Of a stretch of DNA of 64,000 bases, positions 35,252-43,712 are shown one piece after another. The notes below the pieces were generated by a model. It was not told where the DNA came from. It made no database searches and saw only the letters and a list, made by a program, of their open reading frames with translations. This DNA comes from Methylobacterium sp. C25 (GTDB lineage: Bacteria > Pseudomonadota > Alphaproteobacteria > Rhizobiales > Beijerinckiaceae). The position numbers and the translations under genes are program-made. Positions within the stretch are counted from its first letter, which is position 1. Every line of letters begins with the position of its first letter. The stretch covers positions 62,001 through 126,000 of the forward strand of contig NZ_JAAUVI010000009.1 in assembly GCF_021352225.1 (NCBI RefSeq), given 5' to 3'.

Positions 35252-35554
35252 TCAACGGATGCCGTCGTAGTTGCTGCCAGTATAGCGGCAGATCACCTTG
35301 CAGCGCGGGCCGCCATTGCTCTGGTACGACTTCTGATGCCCGATCGACCCGGTCATATCCTGGGTCGGATTCCCGCCCGGCTGACGCACGACGATGTTGC
35401 AGAAGTGCTGGGGGCTCTTCTGATACTTGGGGCAGGCTGGCGTATCACGACCCGCGAAGAGATCCATCAATGTCTCGGGCTTGGCCGAGGCAGGCGACGC
35501 TGCGGCGGCAAGAAACACGACTAAAAGCGAGGAGCGCAGGTAAAATCCGAGCAA
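35252..35554 (-). CDS. small secreted protein with Cys motif
   Basis: A 100-residue product starting with a signal peptide (SSLLVVFLAAAASPASA). The mature 76 residues contain four Cys in DTPACPKYQ, QHFCNIV, and PRCKVICRY, which may form two disulfides. No family is recognised. It converges with the MetX-like gene. Confidence 0.65.
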   Translation of the reverse strand: MLGFYLRSSLLVVFLAAAASPASAKPETLMDLFAGRDTPACPKYQKSPQHFCNIVVRQPGGNPTQDMTGSIGHQKSYQSNGGPRCKVICRYTGSNYDGIR

Positions 35555-35900
35555 AATCCAGCTCCATTACTGATCAATCGCCGCCTATACGGCGGGCATT
35601 TGCTCAAATAACATTCAACAAACAGCAAATAAGTGCGCCAACTCACAAGTATTGCATCGATATTTAATCCCGAGATATTGATTATTTATTGGCGGATTAT
35701 TTTTTGCGAGAGCCGCAACGGCACCCGTACGAGGCCGCGCCTCTCGTCAGCGCCCTGCCACCAATCTCCGTTGACGCCGGAGCGGAAAAATAAAGCCGAC
35801 GCTGAAGGGAAGGCAATACTTAGGGTTTGAAATATACTTCAAGCAATACCACCAAAGCACAAAATACAACTTTACGTATCATTAGCAGATAGCCACCTAG
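35555..35900. other. 346-bp AT-rich intergenic region
   Basis: This gap between the secreted-protein gene and the chemoreceptor-like gene is much AT-richer than its neighbours, especially 35600-35710 and 35790-35890. It likely contains divergent promoters. No gene, repeat or RNA is recognised. Confidence 0.55.
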
Positions 35901-36989
35901 ATGAATCCGAGGCGCGCCATGCGCTCCACTCAGCATCTCGGTCGGGCGTTCCCCATGAGCACAGCCTCGCTTGCAGACCTCGTGGGGGAATCCACGAGAA
36001 GCCTGAAGTCGACCGCTTCCTCCAACCTCGACGCCATCCAGTCCATCACCGGACGGATGAAGCTCCTCGCCCTCAACGCCCTGATCGAAGCGGCCCATGC
36101 CGGCGAGAAGGGCGCGGGCTTCTCCGTGGTCGCGCAGGAGGTTCGGACGATCTCGGCGGAGGTGGAGCGGATCGCCGCCGGACTCGGAGTCAGCCTCGGC
36201 GCTCGCATCGACGACCTCGCCAAGGCGGTCGAGGGTCTGGCCGAGGAGGCGAGAGCGACCCGCTGCGTCGATCTCGCGCTCAACGCCGTCGAGATCATCG
36301 ATCGCAATCTCTATGAGCGCACCTGCGACGTGCGCTGGTGGGCGACCGACGCCGCCGTGGTCGATGCCGCCGCCGATCCGAGCGGGACTGCGCGCGCCCA
36401 TGCCAGCCGGCGCCTCGGCGTCATCTTGTCCTCCTACACGGTCTATCTCGATCTCTGGCTGTGCGATCTCGACGGCCGCGTCATCGCCAACGGCCGGCCC
36501 GATCGCTTCGACGTGCGCGGCCACGATGCATCGAACGAGCCTTGGTTCGGCCTGGCCCAGCGCCTTCGCTCGGGTGAGGATTTCGAGGCGGCCGAGGTGA
36601 TGCGCCATCCGGCCCTCGGGAACAGCCAGGTCGCGACCTATCTCGCCTCGGTCCGGGAGCGCGGCGAAGTCCATGGCCGTGAGCTCGGCTATCTCGCCAT
36701 TCATTTCGACTGGGAGCCGCAGGCCCGCGCCATCGTCGAGGGCGTGCGGCTGATGCCGGGCGAGCGCGAACGCAGCCGCGTGATGCTGCTCGACGCGGCC
36801 AACCGGGTGATCGCCTGCTCGCGGGGGCAGGGCATGCTGGGCGAACGCTACCCGCTGCAGACCAACGGCCGAAGCCAGGGCCACTATCTCGACCGACAGG
36901 GCCGCCTCGTCGCCTTCCACGACACTCCCGGCTACGAGACCTATCGGGGCCTCGGCTGGCGTGGCGTGATCGAGCAGGTGGTGGGGTAG
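35901..36989 (+). CDS. soluble chemoreceptor-like protein: MCP tip followed by Cache-like sensor
   Basis: A 362-residue protein with no transmembrane segment. Residues ~30-115 contain the core of the methyl-accepting signalling hairpin: SITGRMKLLALNALIEAAHAG and EKGAGFSVVAQEVRTISAEV. The remaining ~230 residues resemble a periplasmic dCache/PAS-type sensor (DLWLCDLDGRVIANGRPD, EPWFGLAQRLRSGED, VMLLDAANRVIACSRG) although no export signal precedes it. Sensor after signalling tip is the reverse of ordinary chemoreceptors. It probably senses a cytoplasmic signal and may contact CheA/CheW. Starts 35919 and 35955 are possible. Confidence 0.8.
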   Translation: MNPRRAMRSTQHLGRAFPMSTASLADLVGESTRSLKSTASSNLDAIQSITGRMKLLALNALIEAAHAGEKGAGFSVVAQEVRTISAEVERIAAGLGVSLGARIDDLAKAVEGLAEEARATRCVDLALNAVEIIDRNLYERTCDVRWWATDAAVVDAAADPSGTARAHASRRLGVILSSYTVYLDLWLCDLDGRVIANGRPDRFDVRGHDASNEPWFGLAQRLRSGEDFEAAEVMRHPALGNSQVATYLASVRERGEVHGRELGYLAIHFDWEPQARAIVEGVRLMPGERERSRVMLLDAANRVIACSRGQGMLGERYPLQTNGRSQGHYLDRQGRLVAFHDTPGYETYRGLGWRGVIEQVVG

Positions 36990-37001
36990 GGCGGCGCTTT
37001 C

Positions 37002-37772
37002 CTACAGATCCGCCGACCGCCGCGACAACTCGGCCCGCAAGGTGCGCGCAGCCTCAACAAGGGTCGCGTCGCGCCGCTGGCGGGGCCGCGGGAGATCAAT
37101 CGAGACGTCGGCGGCGATCCGGCCCGGAGCGCCGGCGAGAACCACGACGCGGTCGGCGAGATAGACCGCCTCGTCGATATCGTGGGTCACGAACAGCACG
37201 GTCTTGCAGGTCTTCTGCTGGATGCGCTGGACTTCGTCCTGCAGGCCCTCGCGGGTGAAACTGTCGAGCGCCGAGAACGGCTCGTCCATCAGGAGCACCT
37301 CGGGCTCGACGGCGAGCGCGCGAGCCAGCGCCACGCGCTGCCGCTGGCCGCCCGAGAGCTGGTGCGGCCAGCGCTGGCCGAGATCGCCGAGGCCGACGAG
37401 GGACAGCATCGCCTGTGCGCGCTCGCAGCGTTCGCGCTTGGGCATGCCGATGCGCTCCAGCCCGAAGGCGACATTGGACAGCACCCGGCGCCAGGGCAGA
37501 AGCCGCGCGTCCTGAAAAACCAGGGCCATCGGCGTGCGCGACTTCGGATCGGTGTTCAGCGTCACCGTGCCGCCGCTGGGCTTCGCGAGGTCGATCAGCA
37601 CGCGCAGCAGCGTCGACTTACCGACGCCGGACTCGCCGACGATCACCAGGAACTGCCCGCGCGGGATCGCGAGGTCGAGCGCCTGCAGGATGACGTTCCT
37701 CCGCCCGTCCCGTTCGTAGGCGAGGCTGAGGCCGCGGATGTCGATGATCGGCGCGCTCACATCGGTGCTCAT
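37002..37772 (-). CDS. ABC transporter ATPase (SsuB/TauB-type)
   Basis: A 256-residue ATP-binding subunit. Walker A GESGVGKSTLLRVL, Q-loop ALVFQDARLLPW, signature HQLSGGQRQRVALARALA, Walker B EVLLMDEPFSALD and H-loop LFVTHDIDEAVYL are all intact. SsuB/TauB relatives import alkanesulfonates, taurine or nitrate. It overlaps the permease gene by 4 bp and follows it on the minus strand. Confidence 0.93.
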   Translation of the reverse strand: MSTDVSAPIIDIRGLSLAYERDGRRNVILQALDLAIPRGQFLVIVGESGVGKSTLLRVLIDLAKPSGGTVTLNTDPKSRTPMALVFQDARLLPWRRVLSNVAFGLERIGMPKRERCERAQAMLSLVGLGDLGQRWPHQLSGGQRQRVALARALAVEPEVLLMDEPFSALDSFTREGLQDEVQRIQQKTCKTVLFVTHDIDEAVYLADRVVVLAGAPGRIAADVSIDLPRPRQRRDATLVEAARTLRAELSRRSADL

Positions 37773-38521
37773 GGGCGCCACCGCAGCAGCCAGCCCTGCA
37801 GCGCGACGAAGGCGGAATCGCACAGGCCATAGAGCGCGGCCATGGTGAGCATGTAGACCACCACGATGTCGGTGGAGAGGAGCGAGGAGGCCTGCATCAT
37901 GCGTTGGCCGATGCCGGGCACCCCGAAGATCTCGGCGGCCACCACCGCCATCCAGGCCTGGCCCAAAGCCGTGCGCAGGCCGACCAGCATGCCCGGCGTC
38001 GCCGCCGGCAGCAGGATCTTGGTGAGTCGCGACCAGGCCGAGCGGAAGCCGAAGGCCTGGGCCACCTCGACGAGGTCGCGGTCGACGCCGCGCACCGCGC
38101 CCTGGGTTGCAAAGAACACGATCCAGAACACGCCGATGGCGATGATGAAGATCGCCGCGCGCGGCTCGACGCCGAACCACAGGATGGCGAAGGGCACCCA
38201 GGCGAGACCCGGGATCGGCCGCAGCAGCCGCACGATCCAGGCCGTGAGGTTCTCAAACCAGCGGAACATGCCCGAGACCAGCCCGAGCCCGATGCCGGCC
38301 CCTGCACCGACCGCGAGGCCGACGAGGTAGTGGCTCAGGCTCTCGATCACCGCCACGAGCCAGGCTCCGCTCCTGATCTCCTTCAGGAAGGCGGCGGGGA
38401 TCGTCGAGGGCGGCGGCAGGAAGGCTGGATTGACGAGTTCGAAGCGGGGCGCCGCCTCCCACAGACCGAGGAAGACGATAAGCCCCACGACCGCCAATGC
38501 GGTCGAGCGGAAGAGCGTCAT
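37769..38521 (-). CDS. ABC transporter permease (SsuC/TauC-type)
   Basis: A 250-residue inner-membrane permease with six hydrophobic helices. The BPD coupling loop is EVAQAFGFRSAWSRLTKILLPAATPGMLVGLRTALGQ, spanning about residues 145-182 with the usual EAA-type Gly. It fits the nitrate/sulfonate/taurine importer class. A 4-bp overlap with the ATPase gene indicates translational coupling. The binding protein is encoded 176 bp upstream. Confidence 0.93.
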   Translation of the reverse strand: MTLFRSTALAVVGLIVFLGLWEAAPRFELVNPAFLPPPSTIPAAFLKEIRSGAWLVAVIESLSHYLVGLAVGAGAGIGLGLVSGMFRWFENLTAWIVRLLRPIPGLAWVPFAILWFGVEPRAAIFIIAIGVFWIVFFATQGAVRGVDRDLVEVAQAFGFRSAWSRLTKILLPAATPGMLVGLRTALGQAWMAVVAAEIFGVPGIGQRMMQASSLLSTDIVVVYMLTMAALYGLCDSAFVALQGWLLRWRP

Positions 38522-38697
38522 GCGGCCTCCGGACGATCGGCCCGGGCCAGACCCGCTACCGTCACAGCGAGCTCGGCGAAGCCAACCATGGCCCTACCCG
38601 CAACGTCAGCGCCGCGGCTCTGACCTGCTTCGCCTCGGACCCGCCATGATGGAAGGAGCATCGGAACGGTCGTCTGGAACGCAGGAACCACGAGCAC

Positions 38698-39714
38698 TTA
38701 CGGCTTGACCGCCTTCTCGTACGGCTTGGCGTCGAACAGCCCGTCGGTCGGGGCCTCCTTGTCGAGGGTGCCGATCGAGACCTGATAGGTCTGCAGCGCT
38801 TTCGTTGCCTCGATGATCGTGCGCGGATCGGCGACGAATTTCGCAGCCGGCGAGGAGATCGCCTTCTGGATGGTGGCGACGTCGGTGATGCCCTTGCCCA
38901 ACGCGGCCTCGACATGCGGCGCGGCCTTGGCTGGGTCGTTCTTCAAGAGATCGGTGGACTTCACCAGCGCCTTGACCAGGGCGTCGACGGCTGCCGGGTT
39001 CTTGTCGGCGAACTTGCCGTAGACCGCGACCACGGTGCCGGGCTGGTTGGGGAACATCTCGCCGCCGGTGGCGATCAGCTTGATCGCCGGATTGCGCATC
39101 TGGACGATGGTGAGCGCCGGCTCGCGGATCGAGGCGCCGTCCATGGCACCGGCGAGCACCGCCTGCTGGGTGGCGTCGATGCCCATCGGAACCACTTCGG
39201 CGTCGGCCTTGTCGGCCTTCGCCACCTCCCAGAGCCAGTGCTGCAGGGTGGTGTTGGGTACGGAGCCGGCCGGCTGCGTGGCAAGGCGGGCAGCACGGCC
39301 CTCCTTGGCCTTGAACGCCTTGAAGGCTTCGGCCTTGCTGGGCGCGCTGGCAAAATACGGCGCGAGCTTCGGGCCGGCCACGAACACCATCTCCTCGATG
39401 GCGGTGGCGGCCACGACGCGCACGTCGATGCCCTTGGTGCGGGCCACGGCCAGCGGCGCGACGCCGGCCACGTAGATGTCGATGGTGCCCGAGGCGAGCG
39501 CCTGGATCATGTTCGGGCCGGATTCGAAGGTGGTGAAGGTCGGCTCGAGACCCGCCTCCTTCAGCCAGCCTTCGCCGCGCGCGACGAAGATCGGCGCCGC
39601 GCCGATGATCGGAATGACGCCGATGCGCACCGGGATCGGCGCCTGCTGCGCGGAGGCGGGCAGGGTGGTGACGAGGCCGGCGAGGAGCGCCAGGGCGCTG
39701 ATCAGGAGGCGCAT
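38698..39714 (-). CDS. ABC transporter substrate-binding protein (SsuA/TauA-type)
   Basis: A 338-residue periplasmic binding protein with a signal peptide (LLISALALLAGLVTTLPASA). The mature fold shows IPVRIGVIPIIGAAPIFVA, GEGWLKEAGLEPTFTTFESG and LASGTIDIYVAGVAPLAVA. It belongs to the NMT1/SsuA-like family, so aliphatic sulfonates, taurine or related organics are candidate ligands. It leads the SBP-permease-ATPase operon. Confidence 0.92.
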   Translation of the reverse strand: MRLLISALALLAGLVTTLPASAQQAPIPVRIGVIPIIGAAPIFVARGEGWLKEAGLEPTFTTFESGPNMIQALASGTIDIYVAGVAPLAVARTKGIDVRVVAATAIEEMVFVAGPKLAPYFASAPSKAEAFKAFKAKEGRAARLATQPAGSVPNTTLQHWLWEVAKADKADAEVVPMGIDATQQAVLAGAMDGASIREPALTIVQMRNPAIKLIATGGEMFPNQPGTVVAVYGKFADKNPAAVDALVKALVKSTDLLKNDPAKAAPHVEAALGKGITDVATIQKAISSPAAKFVADPRTIIEATKALQTYQVSIGTLDKEAPTDGLFDAKPYEKAVKP

Positions 39715-39950
39715 GGAAACTTCCGATAAAGATGGCGCTGCCCCCATGGCACAGCAGCCGCAAACATCAAACCCGAATATGCCCGGCTCAAATCTTCGCG
39801 GTAAGCGGCGCCGGAGCCTTGACCAGAGGCCGAATCCCAGCGCTGTCTCCGGTTGCACGGCGGCCATTCTCCGGGAACATGGAGCGTGGCCGTTCCGTTG
39901 ATCGGCTGTCCGAGCGTGATCGGGCAGTCACATCAGACAGGGAGTCGGCC

Positions 39951-40364
39951 ATGAGCTTTCTCGGCAGCATCGTCAGCAAGATCCTCCATCCGTTCGGAGG
40001 CAGCTCCGAAGCCCAGGCGGCCCCCGCCGGCGCGCCCGCAGCCCCCGCGGGCGGCTCGGACGCCCCAGCTTCGACCGGCGGCAGCGCCCCGGCCGCGGCC
40101 CCCGGCTCGATCGACATCGAGGCGAACCTCGCCCAGCTCGCGGCCAACAATCCGCAGAAGCTGAACTGGAAGACCTCGATCGTCGACCTCCTGAAGCTGA
40201 TCGACCTCGATTCCAGCCTCTCCGCCCGCCAGAAGCTCGCCGACGAGCTGCACTACACCGGCGACAAGAACGACTCCGCGACGATGAACATCTGGCTGCA
40301 CAAGCAGGTGATCAAGAAGCTCGAAGAGAACGGCGGCAAGGTGCCGGACGACCTCAAGGATTGA
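39951..40364 (+). CDS. DUF3597 protein
   Basis: A 137-residue protein. It starts MSFLGSIVSKILHPFG, then an Ala/Pro/Gly-rich linker (about 20-50), then the DUF3597 core with LNWKTSIVDLLKLIDLDSSL and ARQKLADELHYTGDKNDSA. The core resembles a LysM-associated/peptidoglycan-linked small domain; the function is not established. ATG 39951 is clear, with GGGAG upstream. A strong terminator follows. Confidence 0.85.
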   Translation: MSFLGSIVSKILHPFGGSSEAQAAPAGAPAAPAGGSDAPASTGGSAPAAAPGSIDIEANLAQLAANNPQKLNWKTSIVDLLKLIDLDSSLSARQKLADELHYTGDKNDSATMNIWLHKQVIKKLEENGGKVPDDLKD

Positions 40365-40385
40365 TTTTTCGCAGTCTCTTCAACG

Positions 40386-40416
40386 AGGCCCGGTGTGAGA
40401 GCACCGGGCCTTTTTT
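40386..40416 (+). terminator. intrinsic terminator after DUF3597 gene
   Basis: AGGCCCGGTG pairs with CACCGGGCCT around TGTGAGAG, followed by six T residues. It ends the plus-strand DUF3597 transcript and sits just before the convergent PotF-like gene. Confidence 0.9.
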
Positions 40417-40431
40417 CGTATGCGAGCCGGG

Positions 40432-41541
40432 TCACCGCCCCGTGCGAATCCTGGTCCAGAGCCGCGTCACGAACCGCTGCGTGTTGTCCGGCCATGCCGT
40501 GTTGACCACGAGCCGCTGCAGCGTCGTGTCGTCCGGGTAGATGCCGGGATTGGCCAGGATCTCCGGCTTCACCAGCTTCTTCGCCGGAAGGTTGCCGCTG
40601 GCATAGGACACGAAGTTCGTGTTCGCCGCCGCCACCTCGGGCCGGAGCATGTAGTTGAGGAAGACGTGCGCGTCGGCGGCGTGCGGGGCGTCCTTCGGGA
40701 TGGCGAAGGTGTCGAACCACATCTCCGCGCCCTCTTTCGGGATCACGTACTCGATCTTGACGTCGTTCTTGGCCTCCTCGGCGCGCTTGCGGGCCTGGAG
40801 GACGTCCCCCGAATATCCCACAGCCACGCAGATATCGCCGTTGGCCAGCGCGTTGATGTATTCGGACGAGTGGAACTTTCGCACCGAGCCGCGCACCTTG
40901 TAGAGCGCGTCGGTGACCTTGGTAATGTCGTCCCAGCGCTTGGGGTCCATCTTCGGCCCGAAGAAGGGCAGGATAGACGGGATCAGATCCTCGGGGCTGT
41001 CGATCATCATCACCCCGCACTCCTTGAGCTTGTTCATCGTGCTCGGGTTGAGCACGAGGCTCCAGGAGTTCAGGGCGGCGTCGGCCCCGAGCCGCTCGCG
41101 GACCATGCCGGCGTTGAAGCCGATACCGGTGGTGCCCCACATGTAGTCGACGGCGTAGACGTTGCCGGGATCGTAGGCCTGCAACCGCGCCGCGATGTCG
41201 GGCCAGACATTCGTCAGGTTCGAGAGTTTGCTCTTGTCGAGAGGCTGGAACACGCCGGCCTTGATCAGCCGCTGCAGGAAGGGGCCGGACGGTGCGACCA
41301 CGTCGTAGCCGGACTTGCCGGCGAGCAGCTTCGTCTCGAGCACCTCGTTGCTGTCGTAGGTGTCGTAGACGACCTTGATGCCGGTTTCCTTCGTGAAGTC
41401 GTCCAGCACCTTGGGGTCGATGTAGTCCGACCAGTTATAGATGTTGATCACCCGCTCAGCGGCGCGCGCCGGCCCGCCGAGCGCCAGCACCGAGACGGCG
41501 AGGGCGGCGAGACAGGCGCGGCCGAGAGCGGGCCACCTCAT
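40432..41541 (-). CDS. polyamine ABC transporter substrate-binding protein (PotF/PotD-like)
   Basis: A 369-residue periplasmic protein with a signal peptide (ACLAALAVSVLALGGPARAA). The mature N-terminus ERVINIYNWSDYIDP is the classic PotD/PotF opening. Binding-site segments include GYDVVAPSGPFLQRLIK, YMWGTTGIGFNAG and KFHSSEYINALANGDICVAVG. The ligand is probably putrescine or spermidine. The permease and ATPase are not adjacent. It overlaps the RidA gene by 4 bp, so the two are co-translated. Confidence 0.9.
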   Translation of the reverse strand: MRWPALGRACLAALAVSVLALGGPARAAERVINIYNWSDYIDPKVLDDFTKETGIKVVYDTYDSNEVLETKLLAGKSGYDVVAPSGPFLQRLIKAGVFQPLDKSKLSNLTNVWPDIAARLQAYDPGNVYAVDYMWGTTGIGFNAGMVRERLGADAALNSWSLVLNPSTMNKLKECGVMMIDSPEDLIPSILPFFGPKMDPKRWDDITKVTDALYKVRGSVRKFHSSEYINALANGDICVAVGYSGDVLQARKRAEEAKNDVKIEYVIPKEGAEMWFDTFAIPKDAPHAADAHVFLNYMLRPEVAAANTNFVSYASGNLPAKKLVKPEILANPGIYPDDTTLQRLVVNTAWPDNTQRFVTRLWTRIRTGR

Positions 41542-41897
41542 CGCGCGGTCCGCGTGGCAACCACGACGATCTCGACCTTGTAGGCCGGCGTCGCGAGCTT
41601 GGCCTCGACGGTGGCGCGGGCAGGGGGCTCGTCCCGGTCGACCCAGGCATCCCAGGCGGCGTTCATCTCGCCGAAGGTGGCGATGTCGGCGAGATAGATC
41701 GTCGCCGTGAGGATGCGGCTCTTGTCGCTGCCGGCGGCCGCGAGGAGGGCATCGATCTGGCCAAGGATCTGCTGGGTCTGCGCAGTGACGCCGGCGCCCT
41801 CGGGCTGGGCCGCGACCTGCCCGGCGAGATAGACCATGTCGCCATGGGCAGCGGCCTGGCTCATGCGCGGGCCTTTTTCGAAACGCTCGATCGTCAT
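41538..41897 (-). CDS. RidA family protein (enamine/imine deaminase)
   Basis: A 119-residue protein of the RidA/YjgF fold. Marks are MVYLAGQVAAQPEGAGVTAQ, DKSRILTATIYLADIATFGE, MNAAWDAWVDRDEPPARATV and a final YKVEIVVVATRTA. The Arg in PPARATVEAKL aligns with the catalytic Arg, and Glu follows nearby. It leads the RidA-PotF operon, which suggests a role in handling amino-acid or polyamine-derived reactive imines. Confidence 0.9.
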   Translation of the reverse strand: MTIERFEKGPRMSQAAAHGDMVYLAGQVAAQPEGAGVTAQTQQILGQIDALLAAAGSDKSRILTATIYLADIATFGEMNAAWDAWVDRDEPPARATVEAKLATPAYKVEIVVVATRTAR

Positions 41898-42116
41898 CGC
41901 AGAAGAGGAACCTGTTGGTGATACGGAGCGCGTTCTGTGGAGCCTTCGGGCGGCTCCCGTAAAGGGGCTTTTCGCGCCTCCAGCGGCGCTTGCCGCATCG
42001 CGACACAAATTCGCAGGGCCGCGCAACCTCGACGGGAGGCTCTGCGTTCTGGCATCACGGTACGGCCAAGTCGCATATCGCGAAGTCGCGTACGTTACGT
42101 CGGGGACACTACAGCC

Positions 42117-42383
42117 ATGGGCATTCTCTGGACCATCATCATCGGCTTCCTGGCCGGTGTCGTCGCGAAGTTCATCATGCCGGGCGACAACGAGCCGTCA
42201 GGCTTCATCATGACGACGATCCTCGGCATCGTCGGCGCCTTCGTCGCGACCTTCCTCGGCCAGGCGCTCGGCTGGTACGGCCCGAACCAGGGCGCAGGCT
42301 TCATCGGCGCCGTCGTCGGCGCGATCGTCGTGCTCTTCATCTATGGCTTCATCGCCAGCCGCAGCCGCTCGTCCTCGGTCTGA
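42117..42383 (+). CDS. GlsB/YeaQ/YmgE family small membrane protein
   Basis: An 88-residue protein with three transmembrane segments. It shows the transglycosylase-associated family pattern: ILWTIIIGFLAGVVAKFIMP, GFIMTTILGIVGAFVATFLG and GFIGAVVGAIVVLFIYGFIA. The role is probably in envelope stress; chemistry is unknown. ATG 42117 is supported by the family start. A terminator follows. Confidence 0.92.
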   Translation: MGILWTIIIGFLAGVVAKFIMPGDNEPSGFIMTTILGIVGAFVATFLGQALGWYGPNQGAGFIGAVVGAIVVLFIYGFIASRSRSSSV

Positions 42384-42407
42384 CGAACACGACCCAGGTT
42401 ACAAAGA

Positions 42408-42440
42408 AGGGCGCCGGATCTGATCCGGCGCCCTTTTTTT
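42408..42440 (+). terminator. intrinsic terminator after YeaQ-like gene
   Basis: AGGGCGCCGGATC pairs with GATCCGGCGCCCT and is followed by seven T residues, a strong factor-independent terminator. Confidence 0.92.
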
Positions 42441-42529
42441 GGTCTCATCCGAGACGGCCTAGCCGCAGGCGAAGCCATTGGTTCGCGCCCGGACCCCGGA
42501 TCGCTTCGCCGTGCTCGCGATGACGACCA

Positions 42530-42760
42530 TCACACCTCCGCGCCGTCTCCCGAGATCGCCTTGACCGGGCAGTGCCCCGTGGCGCCGCGCACCGCCAGTC
42601 CGACGCCGACGACGAGGGCTGCGAGGCTCAGCCATTTGTTCGGGCGTGGCTGGGCCGCGGCCGCCGCGATGCCGAGCCCGAGCGCCACCGATACGGCCCG
42701 CTCCGTGAACCCGATATTCGGCTCTCCGCCAAAGACGTCCTCGATCATCTCATTCGCCAT
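42530..42760 (-). CDS. DUF2892 (YgaP transmembrane-like) protein
   Basis: A 76-residue membrane protein. It has ERAVSVALGLGIAAAAAQ and WLSLAALVVGVGLAVRGATG as transmembrane segments. The family motif TGHCPVKAISG follows, with a conserved Cys. DUF2892 forms the membrane part of YgaP rhodanese proteins. No rhodanese domain is attached here. Confidence 0.85.
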   Translation of the reverse strand: MANEMIEDVFGGEPNIGFTERAVSVALGLGIAAAAAQPRPNKWLSLAALVVGVGLAVRGATGHCPVKAISGDGAEV

Positions 42761-42867
42761 TGGGCGTACGCTCCTGAAACCGCTGAAGTCCGTCCCGCCG
42801 TGCGGGACTTAGTCATGACGCCGGGCGAACGCGGGTCGGGCGGGAGCGTTCCCGGGATCGCGAAAAG

Positions 42868-43509
42868 CTACGCGGCCCCGACGTTCTTCTCGGCGATCAG
42901 CGTGTCGTCGATCTCCCGCGCACGCACCGCAGCGGGGCGGCCGTAGAGCCTGCCGGCATAGGCCTCGAAGGCCGGCCGCTTCGGGATCGTGCCGAACTGC
43001 ATGCCCCAACCGAGATGCGCGCCGACATAGAGATCGGCTGCGCTGAAACGGCCTCCGGCGAGGTATTCGGCCTTCGACACCGCGCCCTCGATCGTGTCGA
43101 GCACCGCCTCGAGGCTGCCGTAGCCGACCATGCCGCGCATCTGCGGATCGTTCGGCACCTCGACCTTGAGCACCTTGTTCACCACGGCGGCCTCAAGCGG
43201 GCCAGCCGCGAAGAAAAGCCAGCGGTAATAGTCGCCCCGCGCCCGGTCGCCGGAGGCGGGTGCCAACCCGGCCTGCGGGAAGGCATCGGCGAGATAGGCG
43301 CAGATCGCCGCGCATTCCGTCACCACGGTGCCGTCATGGACGATGGCCGGCACCTTCCCCATCGGGTTGATGGCGAGATAGTCGGGCGACTTGTGGCCGC
43401 CGCGGAAATCCAGGAGTTCCGTCCGGTAAGGCTGCCCGACCTCCTCCAGCGCCCAACGCACGATCCGGCCACGGGACATCGGGTTCGTGTAAAAAACGAG
43501 GTCGCTCAT
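42868..43509 (-). CDS. glutathione S-transferase
   Basis: A 213-residue GST. The N-terminal domain starts LVFYTNPMSRGRIVRWALEE (Ser near residue 12), then INPMGKVPAIVHDGTVVTEC with the cis-Pro and Glu-Ser-like GSH contact. The helical domain has GRFSAADLYVGAHLGW. ATG 43509 is set by the domain start, and GGAGAG is upstream. It is distinct from the GST at 20705-21442. Confidence 0.92.
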   Translation of the reverse strand: MSDLVFYTNPMSRGRIVRWALEEVGQPYRTELLDFRGGHKSPDYLAINPMGKVPAIVHDGTVVTECAAICAYLADAFPQAGLAPASGDRARGDYYRWLFFAAGPLEAAVVNKVLKVEVPNDPQMRGMVGYGSLEAVLDTIEGAVSKAEYLAGGRFSAADLYVGAHLGWGMQFGTIPKRPAFEAYAGRLYGRPAAVRAREIDDTLIAEKNVGAA

Positions 43510-43655
43510 CCTGGGACTCTCCTCCGGTGATCGGCTCCATGCTCGGACCGGCATGGCTGGACGCCAGCATAAGTCGCCGGTGTCCTATCTCGATGACGTT
43601 CGAGCCGACCGCGCGCCGACCGTCCCCGCACAAAAATTTCGGCGCGACGCTCCGC

Positions 43656-43688
43656 AAAGAAAAAGCGCGGCCCCGAAGGACCGCGCTT
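43656..43688 (-). terminator. intrinsic terminator of pnp
   Basis: On the minus strand AAGCGCGG pairs with CCGCGCTT around TCCTTCGGGG, followed by TTTTCTTT. It lies 24 bp after the pnp stop codon. Confidence 0.9.
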
Positions 43689-43712
43689 CATCAAATCGGA
43701 CGTGCGAGGTGC

